Origin: Calvatia gigantea
Taxonomy: Eukaryota > Basidiomycota > Agaricomycetes > Agaricales > Lycoperdaceae
Reading direction: 5' to 3'
NCBI GenBank assembly: GCA_025093985.1
Contig: JACAAK010000009.1
Span: 806,001 to 870,000, forward strand
Length of the DNA: 64,000 nucleotides
Shown here: positions 53,833-64,000 of the stretch, piece by piece
Layout: each line of letters begins with the position of its first letter
Position numbering within the stretch: position 1 is the first letter of the stretch
Notes under the pieces: model-generated
What the model saw: the letters and a program-made list of their open reading frames with translations, nothing else
Database searches by the model: none
Told to the model about the DNA's origin: nothing
Program-made: the position numbers and the translations under genes

Positions 53833-56800
53833 CGACCGCCGCTCACTCAGACCGCGTTAGCATGCTGGTAGAGTTTGAGGAGGCTACGGTCGCTTTCAAC
53901 CTGGGAGACAGTGGTGCCTTTGGTCCACTTGATACCCTGTCTGACCCATGTTGTGAACACATGCACTATGCACAGCAGTCCTACATGATGCTGACACGTT
54001 GTTACCCGTTCTTGGTTTTTGATCTGGCAAACCATCATCTTCAGTCTGGTTTGACTGCTCTAGGTCCGCTCCCCATTCTGGGTTGCAGCAGAACTGTTCT
54101 GCTCTGGTTGCTCCACCTCTGTTCTGGTATTCTCTCTCTGATCGACGACAACGCTTTGGGCTTTCTGGGATTCTCTTCAGATCCACCTCAGTAATTTACT
54201 ATATGATGTATCATCTACGCTGAGCATTACGCTCTGCTTCGCTGGTAAATTAGCTGGTCTTAGTGACCGCAATAAATACCGCAGTATCAGGAAAATTATA
54301 AGCCTTGTGTTCTAGTGTTTCAAGTTGACTGGGCAAGTCCCACCTTGAGTGGAATAACACACCACGAGCATATGCCTGAGCTATTTGACTCACTTAAGCT
54401 GGCAGCCATAAGCTGCTAAGGCCCGCTTAATCAAATAAAGCTGGGATATAGAAAATATCTTTGAGAAGTCTGCCATTCGTTCCTTCACTTCAGGCTTCAA
54501 CACTTTACCCCTTATACGTCTATTCGACCACCGCTTTATTCTTTCTATGGATTGCTCACGTGCATTAAGTGCTTTATGCCACACTAAGGCAGTGGGCCGC
54601 CGCATTTGTGGCATTCACAAAATATCCAATGAAGAAAGCAAGGAGAAGAACGCTAATCGTGTCCTTGCAGCTGGGAAATAAGGAGAGAAGGATAATGAGC
54701 TGGTAATACCGCCATTATGTCGTTTCAGGAAATACTTCAGAATATAGTTTAAATATGTCGCCGGCTCGAGCGATTGCCGCCATATACTATTTCTCTTATA
54801 GAGGAGCTGCGTCACTTTATATCGCGCCCTGCTTCTAGCATCAACATTCCTTCACTTGTGTTAAGCGCATGCTCACGTGCCCAAGTTTGAAGACCTGTTT
54901 TAAGTCAGAGCATGGATGAGCACATAAAAATGCTTTGTCTGCCAACTACAGGAAAACAATGATTGCTTTAAAGAAGTTTGACTTCATGGAAGTCGCCATC
55001 TGTTATTAGGACTTGAGCGCACCATTTAGCAACTATAATTGAGAAAGAGGATGAGTGTAGCACCATACGATGCAACACGCCGACGAATTCCTTAAGAAAT
55101 CCTTTAAGACCGCTCTTTATGGAGCTTGGTGCCGGAGGAGTTCTTGAGTCGCCATCTTCGGATGTTGCTGACCTTGATACCAATGGAAGGATATACAGTA
55201 GTACTTTCGACTTCATACTCCTTGATAAATGCTACGAATAACGGTGTGCTGCGTGAGATGTAAGCGCTGGCTATAAATCCTTTTCTATGCAACAAGTGAG
55301 AAATCCTTACGGATCAAATGAAGATGATAGCGGGAGCATGTCGCTCTATTCACTTGAGAAGAATATCCTTTGCAGGATCTCGTGAATCGCATCATTATAA
55401 AGAAAGGAAATTACGACACGTCTAGGAATTAGCAGAATAGCTCCCAACGTATAACGGTTGAGCTTCAGCACTGTGTCACCAGATTTAATTCTTAGACCTC
55501 GCCGCTTTACATTAGGCTTGAGGCAAGAAACTGGAATCCTACGGGAATGACAAGTATCTGAACTGCTTTCAAATTCCAGCATTAGTCTATGACATTAGGG
55601 ATGAAAGATTTGTAGCGCCACATTAGTGTGCAGCCAATCTATATCGAGAAATCTTATAACGTATGTCCTCAAGTGTAATGCTTTTGAGGCAATTGTTGAA
55701 GGTCACCACCTTTGCAATAAGTCACGCAGAGCTGTATTAGTTCACCCAATCTCATCATTGTACACGAACTTGCAATTATAAGCAAGGAGATGTCTGGTGG
55801 TTGAACATTACGCCTACTAGACTATATCGTTTGACATCATCGAACAGAACTTCCCATGATTATGCCTTTTCCACTCGTCTTTTACGACTTGTTGAAATAT
55901 TGCATTATTTCATCGCCACTCTGGATTATTTCACAAGGGAAATTGCATCAGTACCTTTATCCAGAATCCTTTATATGAATATCCTCGTCCTTGAGCATAA
56001 TACTCGGACTTGATGGATTTGTTAGTTGTCTATTACGACGCTACTCTATGACCTCTTATCTCATGATGATAGTTGTCCTCCTTCGAAAGAAGTTATGAGG
56101 CTCTAAGATTCATTAGAGAAACCTCTACAGTATAGCTGACAATGGCCAATGTCGCAACTGATTATGGAGGAGAGTTTGTCTAAATGAGAGCAATAACAAA
56201 TATTCGTGGCATGAATAACCCACTTAAAACCTCCTACTCCCAATGCTTTTGCAACAGTTGATGTAGAGAGACTGATCTGCACTACACTTTGAGAGCCTAA
56301 AAGCTTTATGGCAACGGGAATGTCTTACCCATCTCAGTGATAGTTTAAGCGTTGACTAGAGCATAATGCACCAGTCCAAGCATTTATAGTGGAAGACACT
56401 TAATTGTGTAAATCAAGGGATAAACCATTAATTTGGTTCTGTACTGTGGGTTTGGCTTCGCGGCACATCAGTTAACATGATGACCACCCAAACATGATCG
56501 CTTATTCGAGATGTAACATACCTCGATCGTTTGATCAACGAGAACTTTTCAAGTTCAAGCAGCACACAGAAAGGCTTAATGTTCTACGAACAATCCACAT
56601 TTTGGATGCCTTACTCAATGAGGGAATATACCCTTAAAAGTCATGATTCAGCAACTGGATAGCAGTAAAACCAGTTCATTTGCAAAGAAGAGAGCAAAAC
56701 CTGCACGAAGCAAGAAGTTGCTACACTTTTTTATCCGCCATCTCCAGATGTCGCAGGATATATTCCATTACACTCTACAATCACCTCCTGATTCCTTTCC

Positions 56801-57997
56801 ATTTCCATTCGAGAAATCTCTGCCCACTATATCCTATGTCTTACGCTGACATATTCGCCAATTTGATGCATTAAATGCGCATCCTCTACAGGATATCTAC
56901 CGCTTTTGACACACCACACTTCTGTGTCGCCACTTAGATGGTACGACCGTTGTGGAGGAGTTATAGAATAAAATGCTGGTTGATACACATTGCACAATTG
57001 AACCTGATTAGGAAAGACCGCACTGTTCATTACACGGGTCACCTACAGGTAGACTATAATGGATTAGGCGTTCAACTTCAAGAAGAACTCGTTTGGACTC
57101 ACCGACTAGAGTTAAACAAGCATAAGACTTGCTACGCATTCACGCTAGCATCTACCAGAAAAGCGCAATAGCTCGGATATATCATCCTAAAAATATGTGA
57201 TGGTTATACCTCCATATGAGCTCTCGCCTCGCAGAGCTTAACAAACTTGCGAGAAAATTCTTTTATTTCTGGAACTGCATCGATAATGATCCGCCATTAA
57301 CAATGTGCGTTGACATTTAAATCGAAAATACTTGTTGCTGAGGGAGGAGTACAGTAAAACAAGTTCTTAATCGCTAGTGAATAACCGCATACAATTAAAG
57401 CTTTCAATGGCTACACTTCGCCGGTCCGTCTTAATTGATGTGCGCCGCAGTGGTTCGTAACATGATAAACACTCTCTAAGCCCTAAAAAGTGATATGATT
57501 GAGTAACATGTATTAGGAAACTTAACATGCTGAAAAGCATGGAGGAGAACAACGGATACAGTATTCTTACTCCAAATCCAATGACCGCCTTATCCTGCGC
57601 TTAACAGCAAAGGAACTTCATTAAGTTAAAGGCATCGCTTTTGTGATTCAATTCTCCAGTTATCCGCACATGTGAGATATGCTTAGTGTTGATAACAAAA
57701 CTGCTTTTGCAGACTGGATGAGAAGATACACTGGAATAATCTGATGAGCTTCGGCTTACCAGATAAGAAGAGAGTTTGAATGACACCAGACGAGCACTAT
57801 ACATGTTACGTGGAAGGAATCTTTGATCCTTGATCGAGCTGGATTTAATCCACCTTCATGCGATTACGCTGGATTTTATCCGCATTTTTCAAAACCACTT
57901 CGTCGACCTCGCTTTGGCAATAAAGTCTAACGGCCTTGCAATTAGCTGGCTCGAGCGATTGCCGCAACATGATACCGATTCCTACGTCATCGTGAGC
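53833..57997 (+). pseudogene. element J internal region, relic of copia gag to RT
   Basis: The first ~200 bp match the copia I leader closely. Beyond that only scattered collinear blocks remain. Around 56060-56200 it resembles the integrase stretch at 44725-44850 (TCGAAAGAAGT, ATTATGGAGGAGA). 56370-56560 resembles 45040-45200. 57330-57370 (GAGGGAGGAGTA) resembles 46115-46130. 57830-57860 resembles 46670-46700. Indels are so frequent that no ORF exceeds about 130 codons. Several copies of CTGGCTCGAGCGATTGCCGC-like sequence (54762, 57942, 58787) are unexplained. Confidence 0.6.
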
Positions 57998-58650
57998 CCT
58001 CCTCTTCGGAGTTGATGGGAAAAACATAAAGGATGTGATATTCCTTTCCGCCTTCATACGAAGATGCTTGGATAAAAATATTAGGTTCAGAAATATTCCT
58101 TTCCGCCACAGCCGCTGGAAAAATATATTCATAGGACTTTCAATTGTTCCTATCACCTCTCGCGAGTCGCTGATAAAACAAATGGGGAGTTATCCCCACC
58201 GATGTCTCAAGATGAGTGTCTTAGGCAAAAATAACATTAGGAAATTATTCCTTCCTCCTCTAGCGAGTTGTAGGAGAAAATATTATAAGGTTTACGCTTT
58301 TACCTTTCCACCTCTTACGAGTCGATGGATAAAACAAATTAGGAACATATTCCTTCATACTCATTCAAGAGTCAACTGTAAAAAATATGACAGGAACTTA
58401 TTCCTTTCGCAAGATAAAAATAAGATAGGGTCTAATGATCCTTTCTCTCTTTTACAAGATCGAGGAAAAACTTCATAGGTTTTGAATGTAACCTTCCGCC
58501 TCTTCGTGAGTCTACGGTAAAACATCTACATGGAATTTATCCATCCGCCTCAAATAGAGAGTCTAGAAAAATATACTGGGACTTAATCATTCCTCCCTCC
58601 TTTTCGGAGTTGATGGGAAATAACAAAAAGTGTGTATGCATTCCTTGGGA
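57998..58650 (+). repeat. degenerate tandem array, about 13 units of 37-58 bp
   Basis: Each unit has a C/T-rich start (CCTCCTCTTC-like), a GAGTCGATGG-like centre, an A-rich run (AAAACA) and a TTCCTTTCCG-like end. The first and last units are most alike (both contain TTCGGAGTTGATGGGAAA). The unit resembles a segment of copia I RT near 46800-46830, so the array probably grew from it. Confidence 0.7.
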
Positions 58651-59336
58651 CTGAATCCTTAATCCGCATCAGCCGAAATGCCTTTTGCTTGGAGGAAAAT
58701 TGCATGAGACCACTTCCATTTGCGAATCCATTAATTTGGAATTTGTTTGAGTTAAAATCAGAACAAGGCTTGTAGCATCATTGCTTCGCTGGCTCAAGTG
58801 ACTGCCGCGGCTGATTGACCTACATAACCGCAAAGTGACGGCCTTGATTACACTGGCTTAAAATTGCCGCTTTCATGATCTCACAATAATCGCATGCTGG
58901 ATTTCGCATCAGCAAAATGGTTTTTGTATTTCGCACCTACGCGGAAAAACAGATTTGTTGAACGCTTCAAAAGAATCGCTGTTTACAATTTCTGGAGGAG
59001 CCTCTTTAGGCTTTCCTACTCCTTACTCTTAGACGAAAGTCGCAGCGAGTTAGTCGCGAGAGTTTAAAAGTTGAGTTAAAGGACATTTGATAGCTCAAAG
59101 CAATTGTCGTTGCGTCCTTTATGGCCATCATAGCAAACGCTAGCATCAATTCCTCTCTGCTACAGGAATTCTTTTCCAACTTTCAAAAGCTGGTTAATTC
59201 TGCATGATCGTTGATGACTCCGACATTTGATGTTTGGCATTGCCGCTCTTTTGTTGAAGATTCCAATGTCTAAGTCTGGTTTCAATACTGCTAGATTATT
59301 GAAGCGTTAATCTTCCCCCCTTCAAGTAAGGAGGAG
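58651..59336 (+). pseudogene. element J internal region, relic of RT/RNase H end
   Basis: No ORF. The last 150 bp (59190-59336) align with the copia I RNase H end (47660-47797), including the final TTCAAG.AAGGAGGAG purine tract. The middle is too diverged to assign. Confidence 0.55.
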
Positions 59337-59881
59337 TGTTGAATCTCACTCTGTACCACTACGTTGGTTCAGTCTATTTATAGCTGAAATAGGGTTCGAG
59401 TATTTCACCTTCAGAGGGTCGATAATAATGGACCATCACGGACTACATACGCAGTAGTTGTACCGCCCTTCTGGTAGTCAGTTATACCCTCCGCATGGAA
59501 CCTTCTAGTACATGTGTCATACACAGTATGCTCCAATTATGCTACTGGTAGTTAGACCTCACCCGTATAAGGGTTTAGAGTGCACAGACCAGGGATATTA
59601 GTATATATACCCTTATGTAGCATTGTAGTATGTAGGCCTTTTGGCTATGCCCTTTGGCGTAAAACACTATGTCTTCTCTCCTCTACGCTAGCTTCTCTAA
59701 GCATCGCTTCCCTTTTCCTCAAGACTCTCTGAGTATGCTGGTATGAGCAGGACTATGTCCGCTACCATGCGCCTCTCCTACTGGACCATCTCCCGGATGA
59801 ATACGACTACCCTCCACCACTGACGCCTACACGCTTAGGTAGTGTGAACTTATATTGGGATGTCTACTCGTTCTCTCAACA
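59337..59881 (+). repeat. copia-like J 3' LTR (545 bp)
   Basis: About 16 differences from the 5' LTR by eye, nearly all transitions and mostly at CpG. Confidence 0.92.
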
Positions 59882-60554
59882 CTCAATGTCAACTAGATGG
59901 AGGAATAATCAGCAGAAGCTGGCTGTAAGAAACAAGAGTTGTGTAGAAATGAGAGAAGGGGTGAGGTTATTCTTATATTATGTATGTTACCCTACTTTAC
60001 AACTGGGCCCAGATTGTCTCCACTCAGGGAGAGGTTCAACACTATAGCCCAGGAGTATTTGGCAAGTCTCAATGACTTCTGTGCAGACTTCAGATCACTC
60101 CCTCAAGTAGAAGCTTGTGCTTGTCTGAGAAGTCCAAGTTAAGTGCCACTGCAGTCTCCAAGGTTGTTAACCTTGTAGTAGATGAGTAAAGATAGGGAAG
60201 CTTGTTACTAGAATAACCTAAGGTAATACAGAGGTACTACTTAGAGTTATATACTAGCTACATATAAGAGATAAGTAATTATGTAGTAAGGAGGTCTGAG
60301 TCAATGGGAGACTACTATAGGTTAATTGGTAATCTAAGGAGTCATAGGGAATAAGTAATGAATAGAGAAGAGAAAGGAACACAAGTCACAGGGAGAGGAA
60401 GACAAGTAGATAGAAGTCCAATAGTGGGAATACAGAGTATAAATAGAAACATGACTCAGAATGAGTCATAAGAAGGTAAACTAGGAATACATGTGATAGA
60501 TAAATAACTGGACCAGGGTATAGAGAAGGAAAGGAAAGTTCTAGGAAGTTAATA
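59882..60554. other. unrecognised spacer right of element J
   Basis: Continues the J target site (CTCAA then TGTCAACTAG). Short plus-strand frames at 59844-60142 (RLSPLRERFNTIAQEYLASLNDFC) have no motif I know. Rich in TAG and TGA triplets, as if strongly mutated. Confidence 0.45.
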
Positions 60555-60913
60555 TGTTAAATCTCGATCCCATACCACTATGTTGGTTCTATCTATTTAT
60601 AGCTGAAATGGGGTCTTGAGTACTTCACTATTAGAAGTGAGATAATGAGCTACAGACACAGTACTAGACCATACCCTAAGTTGCTGGCTACATAGTCTAT
60701 TAGATACATGTATAGTATGTATTATACTCTGTATATGCTACTGGCAGATAAGACCTCACCTGAATAGGTAGAATGGCACACAGACCAGGAACTTTAGATA
60801 TATAAGACCTATATAGTATGTGTATGTCCTTCAGACAATAAAGTCTTTCTCTACTCAAACTACTACCTCTTATTAGCAAGTAACAAAGTAGCTCTTAACA
60901 TCCCAGTGAGTAT
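60555..60913 (+). repeat. partial copia LTR, interrupted by another copia LTR
   Basis: TGTTAAATCTCGATCCC... matches the copia LTR up to CCCAGTGAGTAT, then the next LTR begins. The last ~50 bp are not in the window. Confidence 0.85.
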
Positions 60914-61327
60914 TGTTGAATCTCGACCTGTACCACTATGTTGGTTCAGTCTATTTATAGCTGAAACAGATCTTGAGTACTTCACTATTAGAAGCGAGAT
61001 AACAGGCTACAGACACAGTACTAGACTGCACTCTAGGTTGCTGGCTACATAGTCTATTAGATACATGTGTAGTACACATTATGCTCTGTATATGCTACTG
61101 GCAGATAAGACCTCACCTGAATAGGTAGAACAGCGCACAGACCAGGGACTTTAGATATATAAGACCTATGTAGTATATGTACATTCCTTAGACAATTAAG
61201 TCTTTCCTATACACTGCCTCTATGTTACCCTCTAGCAACTGTCTATCAGCAACACCTCAACAATCCCAGTGAGTATTACTATCCTCTACCACTAGTGTTA
61301 AGCTACTGTAGTGTACTTGTCTCAACA
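60914..61327 (+). repeat. copia K 5' LTR (414 bp)
   Basis: TGTTGAATCTCGACC...TGTCTCAACA; inserted within the LTR relic at 60555-60913. Confidence 0.88.
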
Positions 61328-61523
61328 GATTATGGGCCCTAACCGCTGCTTACTCAGATCATGTTTAGCAATGCTGGTAGAGTGTAGGAGGCTACAGTCA
61401 TATGCAACCTGGAAGATGGTGGCCCTTTGGTCCACTTAATCTCTCGTCTGTCCCATGTTGCAATGCATGTACTACACACAGCAGTTCTACATGATGTTAA
61501 CATGTATTTACCCATTCTTAGAT

Positions 61524-63698
61524 ATGTCTAAGCTGAACTCTGCTTTGCTGGGGTTTGTTCAAACTTCTAGTAGGCAGCTTCCCATCCTCTCAGGGATGGG
61601 TAACTATACCATCTGGTCCCTCTGCCTTCGCTCTACACTTATGTGCATTTCCCTTAATGACTGTTCCTGGACTGGATGGGATTTCTCTGGAGCTCCTGTA
61701 GAACTGCCATAGTATGAGCAGTTGTACAGTCCTGGGCATCTGGCTATTGCAGTGACCTCTACTTTGCTGGCCCATCTGTCACATCCAGGATCTCTGATCC
61801 TGATAACTGCAGATGAGCACTGCAGGATTGGTATGGCTAACAACCTCTGAATGCATGCACTTGAGTTGATTGAGTCAACTCTCCCCAACAGCATACTGAA
61901 GCATTCTACTTGCAATGCTTGTGCCCTCTAGTCCCAGTTGGCCAGCTCTTACAGCTTACCTGGGCTAGCACAAGTATACAATGAGTTCATTTGTGTTATC
62001 ATGTTTGAACTCCTGCTCAGTGGTGACCCCTCACTTAAGATAAGTAAGCTTTAGCAGATCTTTGGGCAGCTTGATGCTATAGATAATGGCATTGCCCCAG
62101 AGATTGAAACAATGATCCTTCTCTACTCCCTCTACCCGTCTTTGAGCCACATAGCTCAGACACTCCTTACTTCAAACATGTCACTCCATAAGCTGATATG
62201 GGACAAGGCCTGAAGCAGCATTATCGCTGCTTACACATTAAACCAGACTGCTCATGTGCAATGAGTGCACTTTACTCCACATTAAGGAGGTGGGCAGTAA
62301 TAGCAGCAGCAGCACAACTAGCAGTAGGATGGATAGCAGCTGCAAGGCCAGCAGCAACCCTTGGGGTCTAAAAAGCCCCAGTAGCAGCAGCAGCAGTAGA
62401 AGAAGCCTTTTGGTGGTAATGGCAAGGACAAGAAGCACAGATGGCACTCTTGTGGCAAGGGGAAGGGAAAGGGAAAGGAGGGTATACAGGCTAACACTGC
62501 CACCTCTGGTTATATCCAGGACGTGGACTTTGCATCACAGGCTTGAGATCAGCCACTGCAAACCACTCATTCTCTCATGGAGGAAGCATGTCAAGCCAAG
62601 ACATCTCCTGCTTCTTCCGGATCCACTGCCACAGGCAGCAATGCCACTCCACTCATGTTGCACATTGCTGTGTTCAAGCCTAAGCACAATCACCGACCTT
62701 CAGTGAAAGCTAAGGTCACCATACTAAAGAAGTGGAACCAACATCTCAATGCAACTTCTTTATTGGGTGAGAGTTCAGAGGAGATGTAGAAGCAGTTTGA
62801 CCTAATGGAAGTTGATGTACTGATGAGTGCTCCTTTAATGGTCACAAGAGAGAAAGACATGATTATGTGGTCAGCACTGGAGTATAGTAGGCTAGCAGTC
62901 ATCAAGAAACCCAAGCCACTTAAGAAGAAGCAGGCACCAAAGGTTTTAGAGTCAGTCTTGGAGTCCATCCTCAAGGACAGTGACTTGGACACTGACTATG
63001 GTTCTGATGGAGGGTACAGGTCAGTAACATTCTCTGACTACTTCTCATTCGAGGATACTGATAAATATGTACAGTCCTGTCAATGGATGGGATGGTACAA
63101 TCCAGATGCAGGATCTGTCCACCTCAGAGTGGAATGCTCTGGAGATTCCATGGATGAGCTGGGATGAGCAGGTGGCTACTGAAGTAGATGACATGGCACC
63201 TATGCAAATATAGTTGTATGTCCACCCCCTGTAGAACTACATCATAGGCATCATTGTATGGACTTCATAAAATGTAATATATGCTGGGAGCACGCCTGCA
63301 GTGCTTCATCTTCTACTTATTCCACTAGAAAACCTAAGCTGGAAAGTGAGGTGTACCTGCAAATTACTTATCAGTATTCTGAAGTAGAGAGGGAGTGCCT
63401 AAGAAAAGAGCACTCTAAGCTAAATTCGTTTGAAACATATCACATTTGTGATCTCATGAATTGCTTATCATGTTAGAAGGAAGTGAAAAAATATGTAGTT
63501 CAAGATGTAGACTGGCTCCTAGATTCTGGAGCATTGTACCATGTCACTGGCTATCTCTCTGATTTTGCAAAGTTAAAGATAGGCCACTTCAGCATAATCT
63601 AAGCCACTGGCAACTAGAATTATGAAATGACTGGATGAGGTACCATCATCTTTGAGCATGACATGATAAATGGGGGCAAAACCAGAAGTGCTACTTTG
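61524..63698 (+). pseudogene. copia K gag-protease relic
   Basis: ATG 61524 MSKLNSALLGFVQTSSRQLPILSGMGNYTIWSL matches copia I gag. Fragments continue through a Ser/Gln-rich region derived from CAG repeats (62290-62410). An acidic linker (62805-63167) leads to the protease DWLLDSGALYHVTGYLSDFAKLKIGHF (63510-63600). There are many stops. The active site DSGA is kept, but a following Ser reads Leu. Cut at 63698. Confidence 0.85.
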
Positions 63699-64000
63699 TG
63701 TTGAATCTCAATCTGTACCACTACATTGGGTTAGGCTATTTATAGCTGAAACGAATTCTTGAGTACTTCACTCTTGAAGAGAGATAATGAACAATGTACT
63801 AGACCGCACCTTAAGTTGCTGGCTATGGTCTATTAAGATAGAACCATGTATGCAGTATGTTCTGTATATGCTATTGGTAGATAAGACCTCACCTGTATTA
63901 GGTAGAATGGCACACAGACCAGAGACATTAGATATATAAGCCCTATGTAATATGCGTACATTCCTTAGACAATTCAGTCTTTCTATTGCCCACCATTCCT
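63699..64000 (+). repeat. copia element L 5' LTR, truncated by the window end
   Basis: TGTTGAATCTCAATCTGTACC..., homologous to the 408-bp copia LTR through about base 300. The rest lies beyond the window. Confidence 0.87.

Larger units (their letters stand above)
53276..59881 (+). mobile_element. copia-like element J, full length (6606 bp), internal region without coding capacity
   Basis: LTRs 53276-53820 and 59337-59881 (545 bp each, TGTTGAATC...TCTCAACA). Target duplication CTCAA at 53271-53275 and 59882-59886. It has a primer-binding site and a purine tract (AAGTAAGGAGGAG before 59337). The inside stays alignable in order with copia I but has no long ORF. Probably a non-autonomous element moved by copia proteins. 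Confidence 0.88.
60914..63698 (+). mobile_element. copia element K, 5' LTR with decayed gag-protease, cut by another LTR
   Basis: LTR 60914-61327 (414 bp), decayed primer-binding site GATTATGGGCCC (61328), gag and protease relic, then a copia LTR at 63699 inserted in the protease. Confidence 0.88.

Noticed and set aside
57998..58650. CRISPR-like array
   Set aside because: Units are degenerate and contiguous with no spacer/repeat alternation, and the context is a eukaryotic retroelement.

Overview
The window looks like nuclear DNA of a basidiomycete fungus, most likely an agaricomycete. Two decayed host genes with short exons and ~50-60 bp introns remain near the left end: an MFS transporter and a heme-thiolate peroxygenase. 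Almost everything else is transposable elements inserted into each other. The species cannot be named from sequence alone.

Layout. 1-1605 is the end of an LTR retrotransposon (family F, minus strand) that cuts the MFS gene (1606-2773, minus). A peroxygenase pseudogene follows (3965-4741, minus). Then a nest begins. Copia element H (4950-8506, minus) is broken by gypsy element A (8507-9183). A is broken by gypsy C (minus, 9184-12211 and 20214-20810). C is split by gypsy B (12212-20213, TSD TTTAG). B carries an intact Tc1/mariner element in its 3' LTR (18604-20208, TA duplication). Gypsy D (20811-25426), probably the rest of A, follows and is cut by gypsy E (25427-52807). E is interrupted by F (27923-35796, TSD GGGG) and by gypsy G (37405-50549, TSD GTTAC/GTTAT). 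G in turn holds copia I (41415-48205, TSD GATAC). To the right lie copia-like element J (53276-59881, TSD CTCAA), a stack of copia LTRs with a decayed gag (60555-63698), and the start of another copia LTR (63699-64000).

Functional content. The gypsy elements are chromoviruses: gag with two CCHC knuckles, protease, RT, RNase H, integrase and a C-terminal chromodomain. Each then has an extra ORF of about 328 codons directly after pol that I do not recognise. Their primer-binding site is complementary to a motif inside their own LTR about 34 nt after a TATA-like box, which suggests Tf1/sushi-type self-priming. The copia elements carry a primer-binding site complementary to the initiator tRNA-Met anticodon arm (half-tRNA priming as in Drosophila copia). 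Element J has LTRs nearly as alike as the others, but an internal region with no coding capacity that is still collinear with copia pol and contains a ~50-bp tandem array.

Decay. Differences between LTR pairs are nearly all transitions at CpG, and most premature stops are TGA where a sister copy has CGA. This points to cytosine-methylation-driven mutation of repeats. The only clearly intact transposition gene is the Tc1-type transposase. The intact B ORF3 and the 581-codon integrase reading frame of F come next.
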